Shown here: piece by piece, positions 42,201 to 51,993 of the stretch
How positions within the stretch are numbered: position 1 is the stretch's first letter
How the letters are laid out: each line of letters opens with the position of its first letter
Assembly (NCBI GenBank): GCA_029866215.1
Contig: JARWZU010000088.1
Location: 62,001 to 126,000, forward strand
Origin: Akkermansiaceae bacterium
Lineage (GTDB): Bacteria > Verrucomicrobiota > Verrucomicrobiia > Verrucomicrobiales > Akkermansiaceae
Reading direction: 5' to 3'
DNA length: 64,000 bases
Position numbers and translations under genes: made by a program
The notes under the pieces: generated by a model
Told to the model about the DNA's origin: nothing
The model's input: the letters and a program-made list of their open reading frames with translations, nothing else
Databases searched by the model: none

Positions 42201-42566
42201 TCAAAGTACTCCGCTGATTTTGCTAATGCGAGTGGCGAAAAGAAGAATGACGGCTGGCACAATCGTCAAAAGCCCAACCACGAGGATCCCGGGGAGAAAT
42301 TCGACGCTCCTCCTGCCTTTGTAGATCAGGTAGACACTGAAATCAGCAATCAGACAGAAACCAAGATGAACCACAACGATGCCCATCAGTGGCAGGTGCA
42401 AATGAGGAGCGATCCACATGCCCAAAAAGACCGAAGAGATCAGCTGCAACCCAAGGAAAACCCAGAGGCCCAATCCAAACACGACGAAAACACGACTCAG
42501 GCGATTGACCAACCATGGGTCGTTGTGATGAACAATTGGTCGTGATTTGGCTCGATTGAATTTCAT
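42201..42566 (-). CDS. Small membrane protein of unknown function
   Basis: A 121-residue protein with a basic N-terminus and three predicted membrane segments: VFVVFGLGLWVFLGLQLISS, MGIVVVHLGFCLIADFSVYL and FLPGILVVGLLTIVPAVILL. I do not recognise a family. The gene converges on yicC with 21 bases between their ends, and follows a TPR-like gene on the same strand after 59 bases. Confidence 0.6.
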   Translation of the reverse strand: MKFNRAKSRPIVHHNDPWLVNRLSRVFVVFGLGLWVFLGLQLISSVFLGMWIAPHLHLPLMGIVVVHLGFCLIADFSVYLIYKGRRSVEFLPGILVVGLLTIVPAVILLFATRISKISGVL

Positions 42567-42625
42567 GATTGAGTTGCTCCCACAGCGGTGGTTTCTCGCG
42601 CAGTTTTCGCTGCCGCACCGACACC

Positions 42626-43090
42626 TTAAGCTAGATCAATGCCAATCAAATCACGATCATTTCGCGCGGACTCGATGAACGATTGGTCCATTGCGATAGC
42701 CTGCTTGAGATGATTACGGGCACGGGCACCCTCGCCCAGCGTCCAAAGATAGCAAGCGAGATTGTAGTGAAAAACCGCCATTTCAAACAATGCCCTGGGC
42801 CCGCGCAGTAAATGATTGCAGGCGGCAAGCGTGTCGCCGGTTTCGTGTAAGCAAAAAGCCGCTTGCAAGAAAAATTCCGGTTCATCTTCCACCTTTAGGC
42901 AAAGAAGCCGAGCGGTTTCCGATGCAGCATTCCAATCCTGCAAGTCCATTTGCCCTGCCAACCTCAACTCAAGCGCTTCACGCCGGTGCTGAGCCTCCAG
43001 CGGCAGGCACTCCAACTCGTACAAAGCCTCGTCAGCCAGTCCCAATTCTAACCAACCCTGTGCTGCCTGTAACGTGAGTGCCACCACCAT
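42626..43090 (-). CDS. Tetratricopeptide-like helical repeat protein
   Basis: A 154-residue cytoplasmic protein built of helical pairs: AAQGWLELGLADEALYELEC, then DWNAASETARLLC, EFFLQAAFCLHETGDTLAA and FHYNLACYLWTLGEGARARN. These are degenerate TPR units (W-LG-Y-A-P type), so it probably binds another protein. ATG 43090 is preferred; an alternative at 43141 adds 17 residues. It is divergent from asd, so the intervening 142 bases may hold both promoters. Partner unknown. Confidence 0.7.
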   Translation of the reverse strand: MVVALTLQAAQGWLELGLADEALYELECLPLEAQHRREALELRLAGQMDLQDWNAASETARLLCLKVEDEPEFFLQAAFCLHETGDTLAACNHLLRGPRALFEMAVFHYNLACYLWTLGEGARARNHLKQAIAMDQSFIESARNDRDLIGIDLA

Positions 43091-43232
43091 CCGCTCGACG
43101 CTAGTACAGGCATCCCCGACTTGGCAAACCCACAAGTCCAAAAATTCTCCCCCGCATATCCCGATCGTAGAAGAAACGAATCTGTTGCCAGCGAGCTGGA
43201 AGCCAGTATGCTCCGAAGCCCGGCGGAAAAAG

Positions 43233-44246
43233 ATGTCGGTTTTTAAAATGAATCATCCTCATGTAGCGATCGTTGGTGCGACGGGTGCCGTTGGAGTTGA
43301 AATGCTCCTGTGCCTTGAGCAACGGAATTTCCAATTGGCAAAGCTCAAACTGCTCGCCTCCGCGCGATCGGCCGGAAAAACCATGACCTTCCGCGGCCAA
43401 GAAATCGTGGTCGAAGAACTCACTCATGACTCGTTCGCTGGGGTAGACATCGCGCTGTTCAGCGCAGGTGGCGGGATTTCCCTCGAGTTCGGCCCGTCGG
43501 CCGCTGCCGCTGGAGCCGTGGTGATCGACAATTCTTCAGCCTTCCGCATGGATGCAGACGTGCCGTTGGTGGTCCCAGAGATCAACCCAGAGGCGGCGAA
43601 GAACCGTCCACGCGGGATCATCGCAAATCCCAATTGCACCACCATCATTTCACTGATGGCACTTGCACCCTTGCACCAAGCCTTCGGCCTCAAGGCGATC
43701 ATCGCATCAACCTACCAAGCCGTCTCAGGCTCGGGCGCACAGGGCATCATCGAGCTCGAAGAACAAATGCAAGCAATCGCCAACGGTCAGCCATTTTCTC
43801 CTAAAGTTTACCCGCGCCAGATCGCCTTCAATGTCATTCCCCAAGTCGATGCCTTCACCGACAACGGCTACACCAAGGAAGAACTCAAGATGCTCCATGA
43901 AGGTCGCAAAATCATGGGCCTGCCCGAACTGAAGGTATCTTGTACCTGTGTGCGCGTGCCAGTGTACCGGTCACACTCGGTCTCGATCACCGCACAATTC
44001 GAGCGCCCAGTCGACGCCGATCTCGCGCGAGCTGCGTATGCGGGAAAGCCGGGCATCCAAGTGGCCGATGATCCATCCAACAAAATTTTCCCCGTGCCGC
44101 TCGACACCACCGGCAAAGACGACTGCTTGGTCGGCCGCATCCGCAAGAACTTGGTATTAGATCACGCGCTCGACCTGTGGGTCGTGGGCGACCAAGTCCG
44201 CAAAGGCGCCGCGCTCAACGCCGTGCAGATCGCCGAGATACTCTAA
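43233..44246 (+). CDS. asd: Aspartate-semialdehyde dehydrogenase
   Basis: A 337-residue enzyme reducing aspartyl phosphate to the semialdehyde for lysine, threonine, methionine and diaminopimelate synthesis. The NADP motif is VAIVGATGAVGVEMLLCLEQ and the active-site Cys is in IIANPNCTTIISLMALAPLH. STYQAVSGSGAQGIIELEEQ and SCTCVRVPVYRSHSVSI follow. The start may be ATG 43233 or ATG 43248 (MNHPHVAI); the first is preferred because of a purine-rich GGAAAAAG just upstream. Confidence 0.93.
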   Translation: MSVFKMNHPHVAIVGATGAVGVEMLLCLEQRNFQLAKLKLLASARSAGKTMTFRGQEIVVEELTHDSFAGVDIALFSAGGGISLEFGPSAAAAGAVVIDNSSAFRMDADVPLVVPEINPEAAKNRPRGIIANPNCTTIISLMALAPLHQAFGLKAIIASTYQAVSGSGAQGIIELEEQMQAIANGQPFSPKVYPRQIAFNVIPQVDAFTDNGYTKEELKMLHEGRKIMGLPELKVSCTCVRVPVYRSHSVSITAQFERPVDADLARAAYAGKPGIQVADDPSNKIFPVPLDTTGKDDCLVGRIRKNLVLDHALDLWVVGDQVRKGAALNAVQIAEIL

Positions 44247-44269
44247 CAATTTAATACATCGATCACGCC

Positions 44270-45151
44270 ATGAACCTCAAGAGCTACCTCGCCGCCCGCG
44301 CTGCGGAAGTCGATCAAGCCCTTGATGCCTTTTTGCCCGCAGCGAAAGAACGCCCACTCACGATCCATGCCGCGATGCGTTACAGCGTCTTTTCCGGCGG
44401 CAAGCGCTTGCGCCCCGTCCTTTGCCTCGCCGCTGCAGAGGCTTGTGGCGGCGATCCGAGCGAAGCGCTCGCTCCAGCATGTGCAGTCGAGTTGATGCAT
44501 ACTTACTCGCTGGTTCATGATGATTTGCCAGCAATGGATGATGACGATCTGCGCCGTGGGAGACTCACTTGCCACAAGGTCTACGGTGAGGGCATGGCGG
44601 TGCTTTGTGGCGATGCCTTGCTCACCGAATCCTTCGCGGTTCTCGCACGCACGGTGTCGACCCAACGCTACAACACTCGCGACTACCTGGTGGAATTTGC
44701 GAGCACCGGCGGCAGCACCAAACTCATCGGCGGTCAGGTGATGGATTTAGAAGGTGAAGGAAAAAAACTCACTCGGCGCGATCTCGTGCGGATTCACGAA
44801 GCGAAAACCGCTGCGCTGCTCACCACGGCATTGAGACTTGGCGCGATGACGGCCAACGCGACTCCCGCGAAGCTGAAAGCACTGACAGAATTTGGCCATG
44901 CCCTCGGATTGGCATTTCAAGTGATCGATGACATCCTCGACGTAACGCAGACCACGGAAATGTTAGGCAAGACCGCTGGGAAAGATGCCGCTGTCGAGAA
45001 AGCAACCTACCCCGCCATCCTCGGACTCGAGGCGGCTCGCAAAGAAGCTGCAACATTAACAACACGAGCCATGAGTTCCCTAAAACCGCTCGGAAAAAGG
45101 GCCGCGCGCTTGGAGGAAATCGCCGCCCACCTCCTCCACCGCGAATATTGA
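44270..45151 (+). CDS. ispA: Polyprenyl synthetase (farnesyl/geranyl diphosphate synthase type)
   Basis: A 293-residue trans-prenyltransferase that extends DMAPP with IPP. First aspartate-rich motif: HDDLPAMDDDDLRRGRLTCH. Second: VIDDILDVTQTTEMLGKTAG. The region before, RYSVFSGGKRLRPVLCLAAA, holds the substrate-binding Lys/Arg. Length and motif spacing resemble bacterial IspA; the chain-length residue cannot be judged reliably. Follows asd by 23 bases on the same strand. Confidence 0.9.
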   Translation: MNLKSYLAARAAEVDQALDAFLPAAKERPLTIHAAMRYSVFSGGKRLRPVLCLAAAEACGGDPSEALAPACAVELMHTYSLVHDDLPAMDDDDLRRGRLTCHKVYGEGMAVLCGDALLTESFAVLARTVSTQRYNTRDYLVEFASTGGSTKLIGGQVMDLEGEGKKLTRRDLVRIHEAKTAALLTTALRLGAMTANATPAKLKALTEFGHALGLAFQVIDDILDVTQTTEMLGKTAGKDAAVEKATYPAILGLEAARKEAATLTTRAMSSLKPLGKRAARLEEIAAHLLHREY

Positions 45152-45262
45152 GCCACTTGGCAGGCGAGATGCTTTCTCGCTGGATGTTCGAGCTGCATCA
45201 AAGCTTGAACTGTCGGCCCAATCCCTCAGCTTGGGTCTTGCATCTCTCACTTTCTAATCTTT

Positions 45263-46525
45263 ATGGACCGCTTCCATGGCCTCGTCGGCGTCGCAACCAT
45301 CCTCGGCATCGCGATCCTGTTTTCAAACAACCGCCGCAAGATCAACCTCCGCTTGGTCCTAAGTGGGCTCTCCCTCCAAGTGATGATTGCAGTCCTCGTG
45401 TTTCACGTTCGACCCGTCACACAATTTTTTCAACTCGTCGGTGCCGGCATCGGAAAAATTGAGACATTCGCCCGCGAAGGTGCCGCATTCGTCTTCGGAG
45501 GAATCGCCGTCCAATCCTCGAACGGAACAATTCAAAACTACTTGGCAGGTGGCTTTGTTTTCGCTTTCAACGTCAGCGCCACCATCATCCTCGTCTGCGC
45601 ACTCGTAGCGGTTTTCTACCACTTTGGCATCATGCAACGACTGGTCGGACTCGTCGCACGAGCGATGAACTTTGTCATGCGCGTGAGCGGTGCGGAGGCT
45701 GTAAGCAACGTGGCCAGCGCGCTCGTCGGCCAAGTGGAAGCTCAAGTGATGATCCGCCCCTATCTCGCGGGCATGACCCGGAGCGAATTGCTCGCCTCCA
45801 TGTCGGGCAGCCTCGCCTGTGTCGCGGGTGGGGTCCTCGTGGTTTACGTGAACATGGGCGCACAAGCCGGACTGGATTTGGCACCCAAGCTGATCACCGC
45901 CAGCCTCATGGCGGCACCCGGCGCATTGGTCATCGCAAAAATCGTATTTCCCGAGACCGAAACAAGCCAGACGATGGGCACTGCCAAACTCCAGGTGAAG
46001 AGCGAGTACATCAACGTGATCGATGCGATCTCTCAGGGATCCGCCGAGGGATTTAAAATCGCACTCAATGTCATCGCGATGCTCATCGGCTTCATCGCGG
46101 TGATCGCCTGCGTCGACTGGGCACTGGTGACGATTGGTCATCTTTTTAATCCCAATTTCAACCTCACGCTCAACTGGATCTTCGGCAAAGCCTTCTATCC
46201 GATGGCATGGGCCATGGGTGTGCCACCAGTCGACATCCAAGGGGTGGCGACCTTGCTTGGGCAAAAATTGACGATCAATGAGTTCGTGGCCTTCAAGAAT
46301 CTAACGCAACATTCCGTGCCGATCCTTACCGAAAAAGGCCTGCTCATCGTCAGCATCGCCATCTGCGGCTTCGCCAACTTCAGCAGTGTCGGCATGCAGA
46401 TTGGTGGGATTGGCGCGCTAGCCCCAGAACGCCGCACCGATCTCGCAAAACTCGGAATGAAGGCGCTGCTCTGCGGCACCCTTGCATCCTACCTCTCCGC
46501 AACGCTGGCGGGCATGATCATCTAA
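45263..46525 (+). CDS. Concentrative nucleoside transporter (NupC/CNT family)
   Basis: A 420-residue polytopic membrane protein. Family landmarks include RREGAAFVFGGI-like FAREGAAFVFGGIAVQSS, GAEAVSNVASALVGQVEAQV, MIRPYLAGMTRSELLASMSG and GVPPVDIQGVATLLGQKLTI, then CGFANFSSVGMQIGGIGALA. These form the re-entrant hairpins of CNT transporters, which import nucleosides with protons or sodium. Complete. Its end is 14 bases from the convergent gene at 46540. Confidence 0.92.
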   Translation: MDRFHGLVGVATILGIAILFSNNRRKINLRLVLSGLSLQVMIAVLVFHVRPVTQFFQLVGAGIGKIETFAREGAAFVFGGIAVQSSNGTIQNYLAGGFVFAFNVSATIILVCALVAVFYHFGIMQRLVGLVARAMNFVMRVSGAEAVSNVASALVGQVEAQVMIRPYLAGMTRSELLASMSGSLACVAGGVLVVYVNMGAQAGLDLAPKLITASLMAAPGALVIAKIVFPETETSQTMGTAKLQVKSEYINVIDAISQGSAEGFKIALNVIAMLIGFIAVIACVDWALVTIGHLFNPNFNLTLNWIFGKAFYPMAWAMGVPPVDIQGVATLLGQKLTINEFVAFKNLTQHSVPILTEKGLLIVSIAICGFANFSSVGMQIGGIGALAPERRTDLAKLGMKALLCGTLASYLSATLAGMII

Positions 46526-46539
46526 CGAACTAACAAAAT

Positions 46540-49500
46540 TTACTTGCCTAACAAATAGGTAAGCAGGTCTTTGAGCTCATCTCGGTTAAGGCGGTTGATC
46601 AGTCCAGCAGGCATCGGTGACACGGGCGAACGCTTGATCTCTTTGATCTCATTGCGCTCGATCTCAGTGGTCTGGCTGAAATCAAATGGGTTGGTGGCAA
46701 TGATCCACTTCTCGTCCTTTTCCTCGATGATTTTTCCAGTCACCTCCGTGCCATCGCGCCGGATGATTCGATCAAATGCATATTGATCGGAAATCACCTT
46801 GTTAGGCTCAAGAATCGACTCCGCAATGTCATGGATCACAAAGCGCCCTGCCAGCGAACTTAGGTCGGGCCCAACCGATCCACCCTCTCCGCCGAACCGG
46901 TGACACGCAGCGCAAAGCGCAGCGCGGAAGATGTCCTTGCCACGCTCTTTGTTGCCACCCACTACACCACCCTCCGAAAGCTTCGTCACCTCATCGACCG
47001 TCCAATCGTGGCCTGGCCCTTTGATCTGCGGGAGATTGGCAAACGGATTCGACGAAACCACGGCCTGATAGTTCTCCATGACCGCACGCTCTTCCGGCGT
47101 GCAGGTGGTGAGCGTTTCCTTCCGAAGGTCTGCGATGAATCCACCATAACTCGCGCCTCCGCGATTCCGCACAAGTTTCGCTAACCAAGTAAAAAAGCGC
47201 TTTCTCTCGTCAGCATGCCATGGGCCTTTCACCACTCGGAGACAGTAGACATAGTGAACAACCTCAGCGGGCGGCAAATTCGCAATCATCGCATTGACCG
47301 CGGCACCATACTCATCGTTGCGTTTGGCCAGATCCAACCAGTCAGGGGCAGGCGAAGGCCCAGCAGTGTCCATGAGTGTGAGCGTGCGCGCCACGATCCC
47401 AGGAGCCTGAAGATACGACAGGACTCGGCAAAGTTCACGGTTCAGGGAAAGATCAGTCGCGGGAAATGCATCATCGATCTTCCCTAACACTTTCGCCCGC
47501 GCGTCCTTATCAGGCTCACCATGACGAGCATAAACAAGACCAACCGCACGCAGCCAGTTGAGCTTCTGCTGCAGGTCCAGCTTCGCCCAAGACAGGCGAT
47601 TGAGTGCTGCTAGAATCTCTGGCGCTTGATCGGCCTTACCGACCCGCGCAAGACCGATGGCGGCACCGATCACCTGCCATGACTTGCTCTTCGGATTATT
47701 CACGACCGCGCGAAGTCCTTGCGGTCCTTCGTTTTCAAGCGCAGTTCGCGCCTGGTAGCGGATGATGCGCTCTGGGCTACCCAGAGCGCTCGGCGCCGCT
47801 GCCGCATCCATGAGTGCAAATTCTTTTGAGCGGTAAGCAACCGGCTCAGTCGATTCGTTGCCAGTGTAGGTGACGCGCCAGAGCGCAGAATCAATCTGAC
47901 GACCTCCTGTTAGAAAGTACATGGCACCATCCTTGCCGATGGTCACATCGGTTAGAGGAAGACCTTTTCCAGCAATGAAATCCTCACGCTCGGCGCGGTA
48001 TCCCGCATGATCCGGAGTCAGGTGAATCGCGTAAAGAGTGGCGAAGGTCCAATCGAGGGCGAAGATTGCGCTTTGGTATTTTTTAGGGAATTTGGCACCC
48101 TTCCCGGAGACCATTCCTGCGGGCGAACCAGGACCAATATTGAGCTGTGGCGCCACTGAGTCCTCATAGTAATCTGGCCATTTGCCGGTACCGTTACGCC
48201 AGCCGAACTCCGCACCTGGCAGCACGTGACAAATGCGGGTCGGCCGATACCATGGCATCCCTAAGTCCCACTCCATGTCGGCATCGTAGGCGAAAAGCTC
48301 ACCATCTTCGTTGAAGGCCATGTCGAAATTGTTTCGGAACCCACTGGCGAAAAGTTGCCAGTTCTTGCCATCAGGGGTGAACCTTGCGATCCACCCACCA
48401 GGAGCCATCCGGTCGCGCGCGTGACCACGTGCGTCGGGACGACGCGGCAGAAGTTGATCCTCCGCCCACGAGCGAGTGACAAACGATTTGCCGATCTTGC
48501 CAGCGTCTGGAAGATCGGTGTGATTTCCCGCAACGAAGAAAATCGATTTCCCATCCGGCGCGAGAACCAACGAGTGAGGACCGTGCTCGCCGCGTCCCTT
48601 CATCGGCATGATCAACTCGGGTTTATCTAGCTCGCCATCTCCATCACTGTCTGTCACACGCCAAACACCGCTTTGATCTTCCCCCTCGTTCACGGAGACC
48701 CACAAAACGCCATCATTCCAGAGCAGCCCTTGAGCTCCCTGCAACGGAATCGGCAATGCCACAGCGGTGGTCACTCCCGCAGGATCATCCGACAAATTGA
48801 CTCGGTAAATCTTGCCAATTTGGTCGGAACAGAGCAAACGACCATTTCCGTCCATCGTAATAGAAACCCATGACCCTTGGTCGGAGGGAACGCGATAAAG
48901 TCGCTCTAACTTAAAACCTGGAGCCACTTGATAGGAATTTGTTAGATCTTCACGCGCGCCATGATCCACCACTTCTGGTGGCATGATCGCCCCCCAAGGA
49001 CGGTCGCCCATTTTTGCGACCAACTCAGCCTTCTGCCACCCCGATGCATCAAAATCTTGGTTTTGCCAACCTTCAGGAGCCTCCTTGCTACATGACCAAC
49101 TTCCATCGGAAACGACGTGAAGCCGCTTGCCACTTTTTAGCACCACGGTGAATCGCAATGCCAGACCGGCATCAAATCGCTCATTGCGCCCCTCCAGCGC
49201 CATGACATTGCGGCTGCCAGGCTTGAGGTGCTCCATCAAATCATACGTGCGCGGGTTGATCCAATCACCCGACATTCCAAGATCCTTGCCATTCACGAAA
49301 AGTCGACTCCAGTCGTCGCAAATCACTGTAACCGATGCACTCGCGACATCCCGGGGGAGCTGAAATTCACGGCGAAAGAACACCTTTTCGCGCTCCGCCG
49401 GTGCCGTACTTTGCCAGATCCAACCCGCAGTGGGAGGCCCACCGGTCGGCTCCTTATCTCCCACCTGAATTCTCAAGTCCTTGAACTCGGTTTTCATCGT

Positions 49501-50115
49501 TGGACCCGCATGCAATTGCAGGGCAATCACTCCCTTGGACGAACGCTTCTCAGGGTTGTTGTCCTGGATCTCTGCCGCCAGTTTTCCATTGATGAAATGC
49601 CGGAGAATGTTGCCCTGCGCAACAATCCGATAAGAGTTCCAAACTCCGAGATCCACTTGCGGCACATCAAGACTCCCCGTCAACTCGGGCTTCACACCTA
49701 GCTTGACCCGCTGACCACGCTGACAAGCGATCCCTCGCCCTTTTTCCTCGTAAAGCATTCCCAAGTAGTTGGCCTCAGGATGCAAATCCATCTGGTACCC
49801 GCCTACCACCCAGTTGGCTGAGTCAATGATGCGACTGCGGTACTGCACCCCGGAATTATTCCCCGTCACACGTGCCCGGTACTGCAATTCAAAATCGCCT
49901 GGCTCCCCACCCTGCCAGATCAAAAAAGTATTCTTGTCGATTTTCCGACCTGCGTCGTCAGTTTCACCGATCAACACCCCACCTTCAACCCGCCACAAGC
50001 GCGGATCACCCGCCCACCCGGTCAAATCCTTCCCATTGAAAAGTGATTGCCAACCCGCTTGACACGGAAAAGTGGCAAAAGCCGTGAAAAGCAGAAAAAT
50101 CAAGCGCGTCATCAA
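46540..50115 (-). CDS. Secreted multidomain protein: DUF1080, galactose-binding-like, beta-propeller, HEAT and PVC-type haem domains
   Basis: A 1191-residue exported protein. A signal peptide (about 1-20) is followed by a DUF1080/3-keto-disaccharide hydrolase domain (about 22-215; WQSLFNGKDLTGWAGDP, GVQYRSRIIDSANWVVGGYQ). Next is a galactose-binding-like domain (about 230-395; ICDDWSRLFVNGKDLGMSG). The large propeller of PVC membrane-bound dehydrogenase type (about 405-790) has ITMDGNGRLLCSDQIGKIYR and a helical repeat region follows. A c-type haem site CAACHRFGGEGGSVGPDL lies at about 1068-1085. Such proteins belong to Verrucomicrobiota and Planctomycetota and are linked to polysaccharide breakdown coupled to periplasmic electron transfer. 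The sugar substrate is unknown. Transcribed separately from the gene behind it. Confidence 0.88.
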   Translation of the reverse strand: MMTRLIFLLFTAFATFPCQAGWQSLFNGKDLTGWAGDPRLWRVEGGVLIGETDDAGRKIDKNTFLIWQGGEPGDFELQYRARVTGNNSGVQYRSRIIDSANWVVGGYQMDLHPEANYLGMLYEEKGRGIACQRGQRVKLGVKPELTGSLDVPQVDLGVWNSYRIVAQGNILRHFINGKLAAEIQDNNPEKRSSKGVIALQLHAGPTMKTEFKDLRIQVGDKEPTGGPPTAGWIWQSTAPAEREKVFFRREFQLPRDVASASVTVICDDWSRLFVNGKDLGMSGDWINPRTYDLMEHLKPGSRNVMALEGRNERFDAGLALRFTVVLKSGKRLHVVSDGSWSCSKEAPEGWQNQDFDASGWQKAELVAKMGDRPWGAIMPPEVVDHGAREDLTNSYQVAPGFKLERLYRVPSDQGSWVSITMDGNGRLLCSDQIGKIYRVNLSDDPAGVTTAVALPIPLQGAQGLLWNDGVLWVSVNEGEDQSGVWRVTDSDGDGELDKPELIMPMKGRGEHGPHSLVLAPDGKSIFFVAGNHTDLPDAGKIGKSFVTRSWAEDQLLPRRPDARGHARDRMAPGGWIARFTPDGKNWQLFASGFRNNFDMAFNEDGELFAYDADMEWDLGMPWYRPTRICHVLPGAEFGWRNGTGKWPDYYEDSVAPQLNIGPGSPAGMVSGKGAKFPKKYQSAIFALDWTFATLYAIHLTPDHAGYRAEREDFIAGKGLPLTDVTIGKDGAMYFLTGGRQIDSALWRVTYTGNESTEPVAYRSKEFALMDAAAAPSALGSPERIIRYQARTALENEGPQGLRAVVNNPKSKSWQVIGAAIGLARVGKADQAPEILAALNRLSWAKLDLQQKLNWLRAVGLVYARHGEPDKDARAKVLGKIDDAFPATDLSLNRELCRVLSYLQAPGIVARTLTLMDTAGPSPAPDWLDLAKRNDEYGAAVNAMIANLPPAEVVHYVYCLRVVKGPWHADERKRFFTWLAKLVRNRGGASYGGFIADLRKETLTTCTPEERAVMENYQAVVSSNPFANLPQIKGPGHDWTVDEVTKLSEGGVVGGNKERGKDIFRAALCAACHRFGGEGGSVGPDLSSLAGRFVIHDIAESILEPNKVISDQYAFDRIIRRDGTEVTGKIIEEKDEKWIIATNPFDFSQTTEIERNEIKEIKRSPVSPMPAGLINRLNRDELKDLLTYLLGK

Positions 50116-50186
50116 ACCACAATACGGGTTAGGACCTCACGAGTTTTCACAAATTACCAACTCCAGAAAACTTGGGCTCAACCCTC

Positions 50187-51122
50187 TCACCCCTCGGTCA
50201 GCAATTTCCGAAAATAATCGATCGTTGAATCCAACCCTTGATCCAACGAAACGGTCGGCTGCCATCCTAACTCGCTCTTGGCCAATGTGATATCGGGCTG
50301 ACGCTGCTTCGGGTCATCCCCAGGCAGCGGCAAATGCACCAACTTGGATGGACCACCAATTTTCTGCAGTACCCGCTCAGCAAGCTGGAGCATGGTAAAC
50401 TCACCGGGGTTACCAATGTTGACCGGCCCGGTAAGCGTCGGGTGATTCATCAATCGGATGAAACCTTCGATCAAATCATCCACATAGCAGAACGACCGCG
50501 TCTGGCTTCCATCTCCATAAATCGTGAGATCCCTTCCTTGAAGCGCTTGGACGATGAAGTTGGAAACGACACGTCCATCGTCGGGCAGCATCCGTGGGCC
50601 AAACGTGTTGAAAATCCGGACGACCCGAATATCGACCTGATTCTGGCGGTGATAGTCGAAAAACAAGGTCTCCGCACAGCGCTTTCCCTCGTCATAGCAG
50701 GCGCGAATCCCGATGGGATTGACATTCCCATGGTAGGATTCGGGCTGCGGATGGACGTCTGGGTCACCATAGACCTCTGAGGTGGAAGCTTGAAAAACTC
50801 TTGCCCCCGTGCGTTTTGCCAAGCCAAGGCAATGAATCGCTCCCATGACCGAGGTCTTGGTGGTTTTAATCGGGTTGTGCTGGTAGTGCGGCGGAGAGGC
50901 CGGGCAAGCGAGGTTGTAAATTTGATCGACCTCGTAACGAAATGGCTCCGTCACATCATGGCGAACCAACTCAAAGTATGGATGACTGAGCAAATGCGCG
51001 ATGTTGCGTTTCCGACCCGTGAAAAAATTATCGAGGCAAATAATTTCATTCCCCTCATTGAGAAGACGTTCGCAAAGATGAGAACCGAGGAATCCAGCAC
51101 CGCCAGTGATTAAAATACGCAT
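50187..51122 (-). CDS. uxs: UDP-glucuronate decarboxylase (UDP-xylose synthase)
   Basis: A 311-residue extended SDR that converts UDP-glucuronate to UDP-xylose. NAD motif: [20 protein letters not shown]. Family-typical: [39 protein letters not shown], the catalytic [18 protein letters not shown] and [20 protein letters not shown] (YxxxK plus the Arg typical of Uxs), then [20 protein letters not shown]. Its substrate can come from the UDP-glucose dehydrogenase at 60.8 kb. ATG 51122 is preferred over GTG 51137. Confidence 0.92.
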   Translation of the reverse strand: MRILITGGAGFLGSHLCERLLNEGNEIICLDNFFTGRKRNIAHLLSHPYFELVRHDVTEPFRYEVDQIYNLACPASPPHYQHNPIKTTKTSVMGAIHCLGLAKRTGARVFQASTSEVYGDPDVHPQPESYHGNVNPIGIRACYDEGKRCAETLFFDYHRQNQVDIRVVRIFNTFGPRMLPDDGRVVSNFIVQALQGRDLTIYGDGSQTRSFCYVDDLIEGFIRLMNHPTLTGPVNIGNPGEFTMLQLAERVLQKIGGPSKLVHLPLPGDDPKQRQPDITLAKSELGWQPTVSLDQGLDSTIDYFRKLLTEG

Positions 51123-51348
51123 CGGGATGGATGTCACCAGCCTCAGAAACTTTAATCAAGGCTCGAAATGTGAAACATCGTCACTTTTCAGGACGATTGG
51201 CACGTGGCTGGCAATCGTTAAAAAAGCGTTCTCATGCCCTTCTTTCTATTGGATCTGGTGGCGGAAAGCCGCAGATTCCACGCTTCAACAAGCCTCAATT
51301 GGCACGCTGCGCTTGCATGTGATCGATCCCAAGCTAACTTGTGTATGC

Positions 51349-51993
51349 ATGCGTCAAAGAGTTGTGATTCCAGAACTGCTCGACCACCTGCCCACGGACG
51401 ATCCCGAGGCTCTGCGCAGTCGGCGCGACCTGCGGCGTATCAATCAACTGATGAGCAACGAGCGCTGGGCCTGCCGGACAGTCCGCCGTTTCCCGGCAGC
51501 GGCACAGCACGGCATCGTTGAAATCGGCGCGGGCGATGGCAAACTCTGCGGCCAACTCGCCCGCCTCTTCCCAAAGTCCCCAGTTGCGGCCTATGACCTC
51601 GCGCCGAGACCTGTCGATCTGGAAGCTCGGGTCGTCTGGCAGCACGGCGATCTTTTCGCCCTGCCGGCGCCCGCGACCGGCGGCGTGCTGGTCGCGAATC
51701 TGTTTGTCCATCACTTCGAGGGCGATTCTCTCACGAAGCTTGGACGCTGGATAGAGAACTTCGAAGTTCTCATCTTGAGCGAGCCGGACCGCAGCCTGCT
51801 ACCCCATCTGCTAGGCGGGCTGATCCGCCCGTGGATCAATCGCGTGACGCGGCACGACATGCACGTCAGCATTCGTGCAGGCTTCGCGGCAGGCGAAATT
51901 GCCAGCCTTCTCGGGCTCGGCGCAGACCACTGGCGCATCTGCGAAACTTCTACATGGCGCGGTGCCAGACGTCTATTAGCCTTCCGCCATTGA
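51349..51993 (+). CDS. SAM-dependent methyltransferase of the type III polyketide cassette
   Basis: A 214-residue class I methyltransferase. SAM loop: GIVEIGAGDGKLCGQLARLF; then VVWQHGDLFALPAPATGGVL and ANLFVHHFEGDSLTKLGRWI, the UbiE/Methyltransf_11-like core. The C-terminal half (LLPHLLGGLIRPWINRVTRH) may contact a hydrophobic substrate. It starts a run of three closely packed genes with the oxidoreductase and polyketide synthase, so it likely methylates the polyketide ring. ATG 51349 is chosen; earlier in-frame codons lie in the promoter region between it and uxs. Its stop overlaps the next start (TTGA). Confidence 0.82.
   Translation: MRQRVVIPELLDHLPTDDPEALRSRRDLRRINQLMSNERWACRTVRRFPAAAQHGIVEIGAGDGKLCGQLARLFPKSPVAAYDLAPRPVDLEARVVWQHGDLFALPAPATGGVLVANLFVHHFEGDSLTKLGRWIENFEVLILSEPDRSLLPHLLGGLIRPWINRVTRHDMHVSIRAGFAAGEIASLLGLGADHWRICETSTWRGARRLLAFRH

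Noticed and set aside
45359-46264. 301-codon minus-strand frame under the nucleoside transporter
   Set aside because: It is antisense to a complete CNT transporter and is His/Asp-rich without any domain, typical of a shadow frame.
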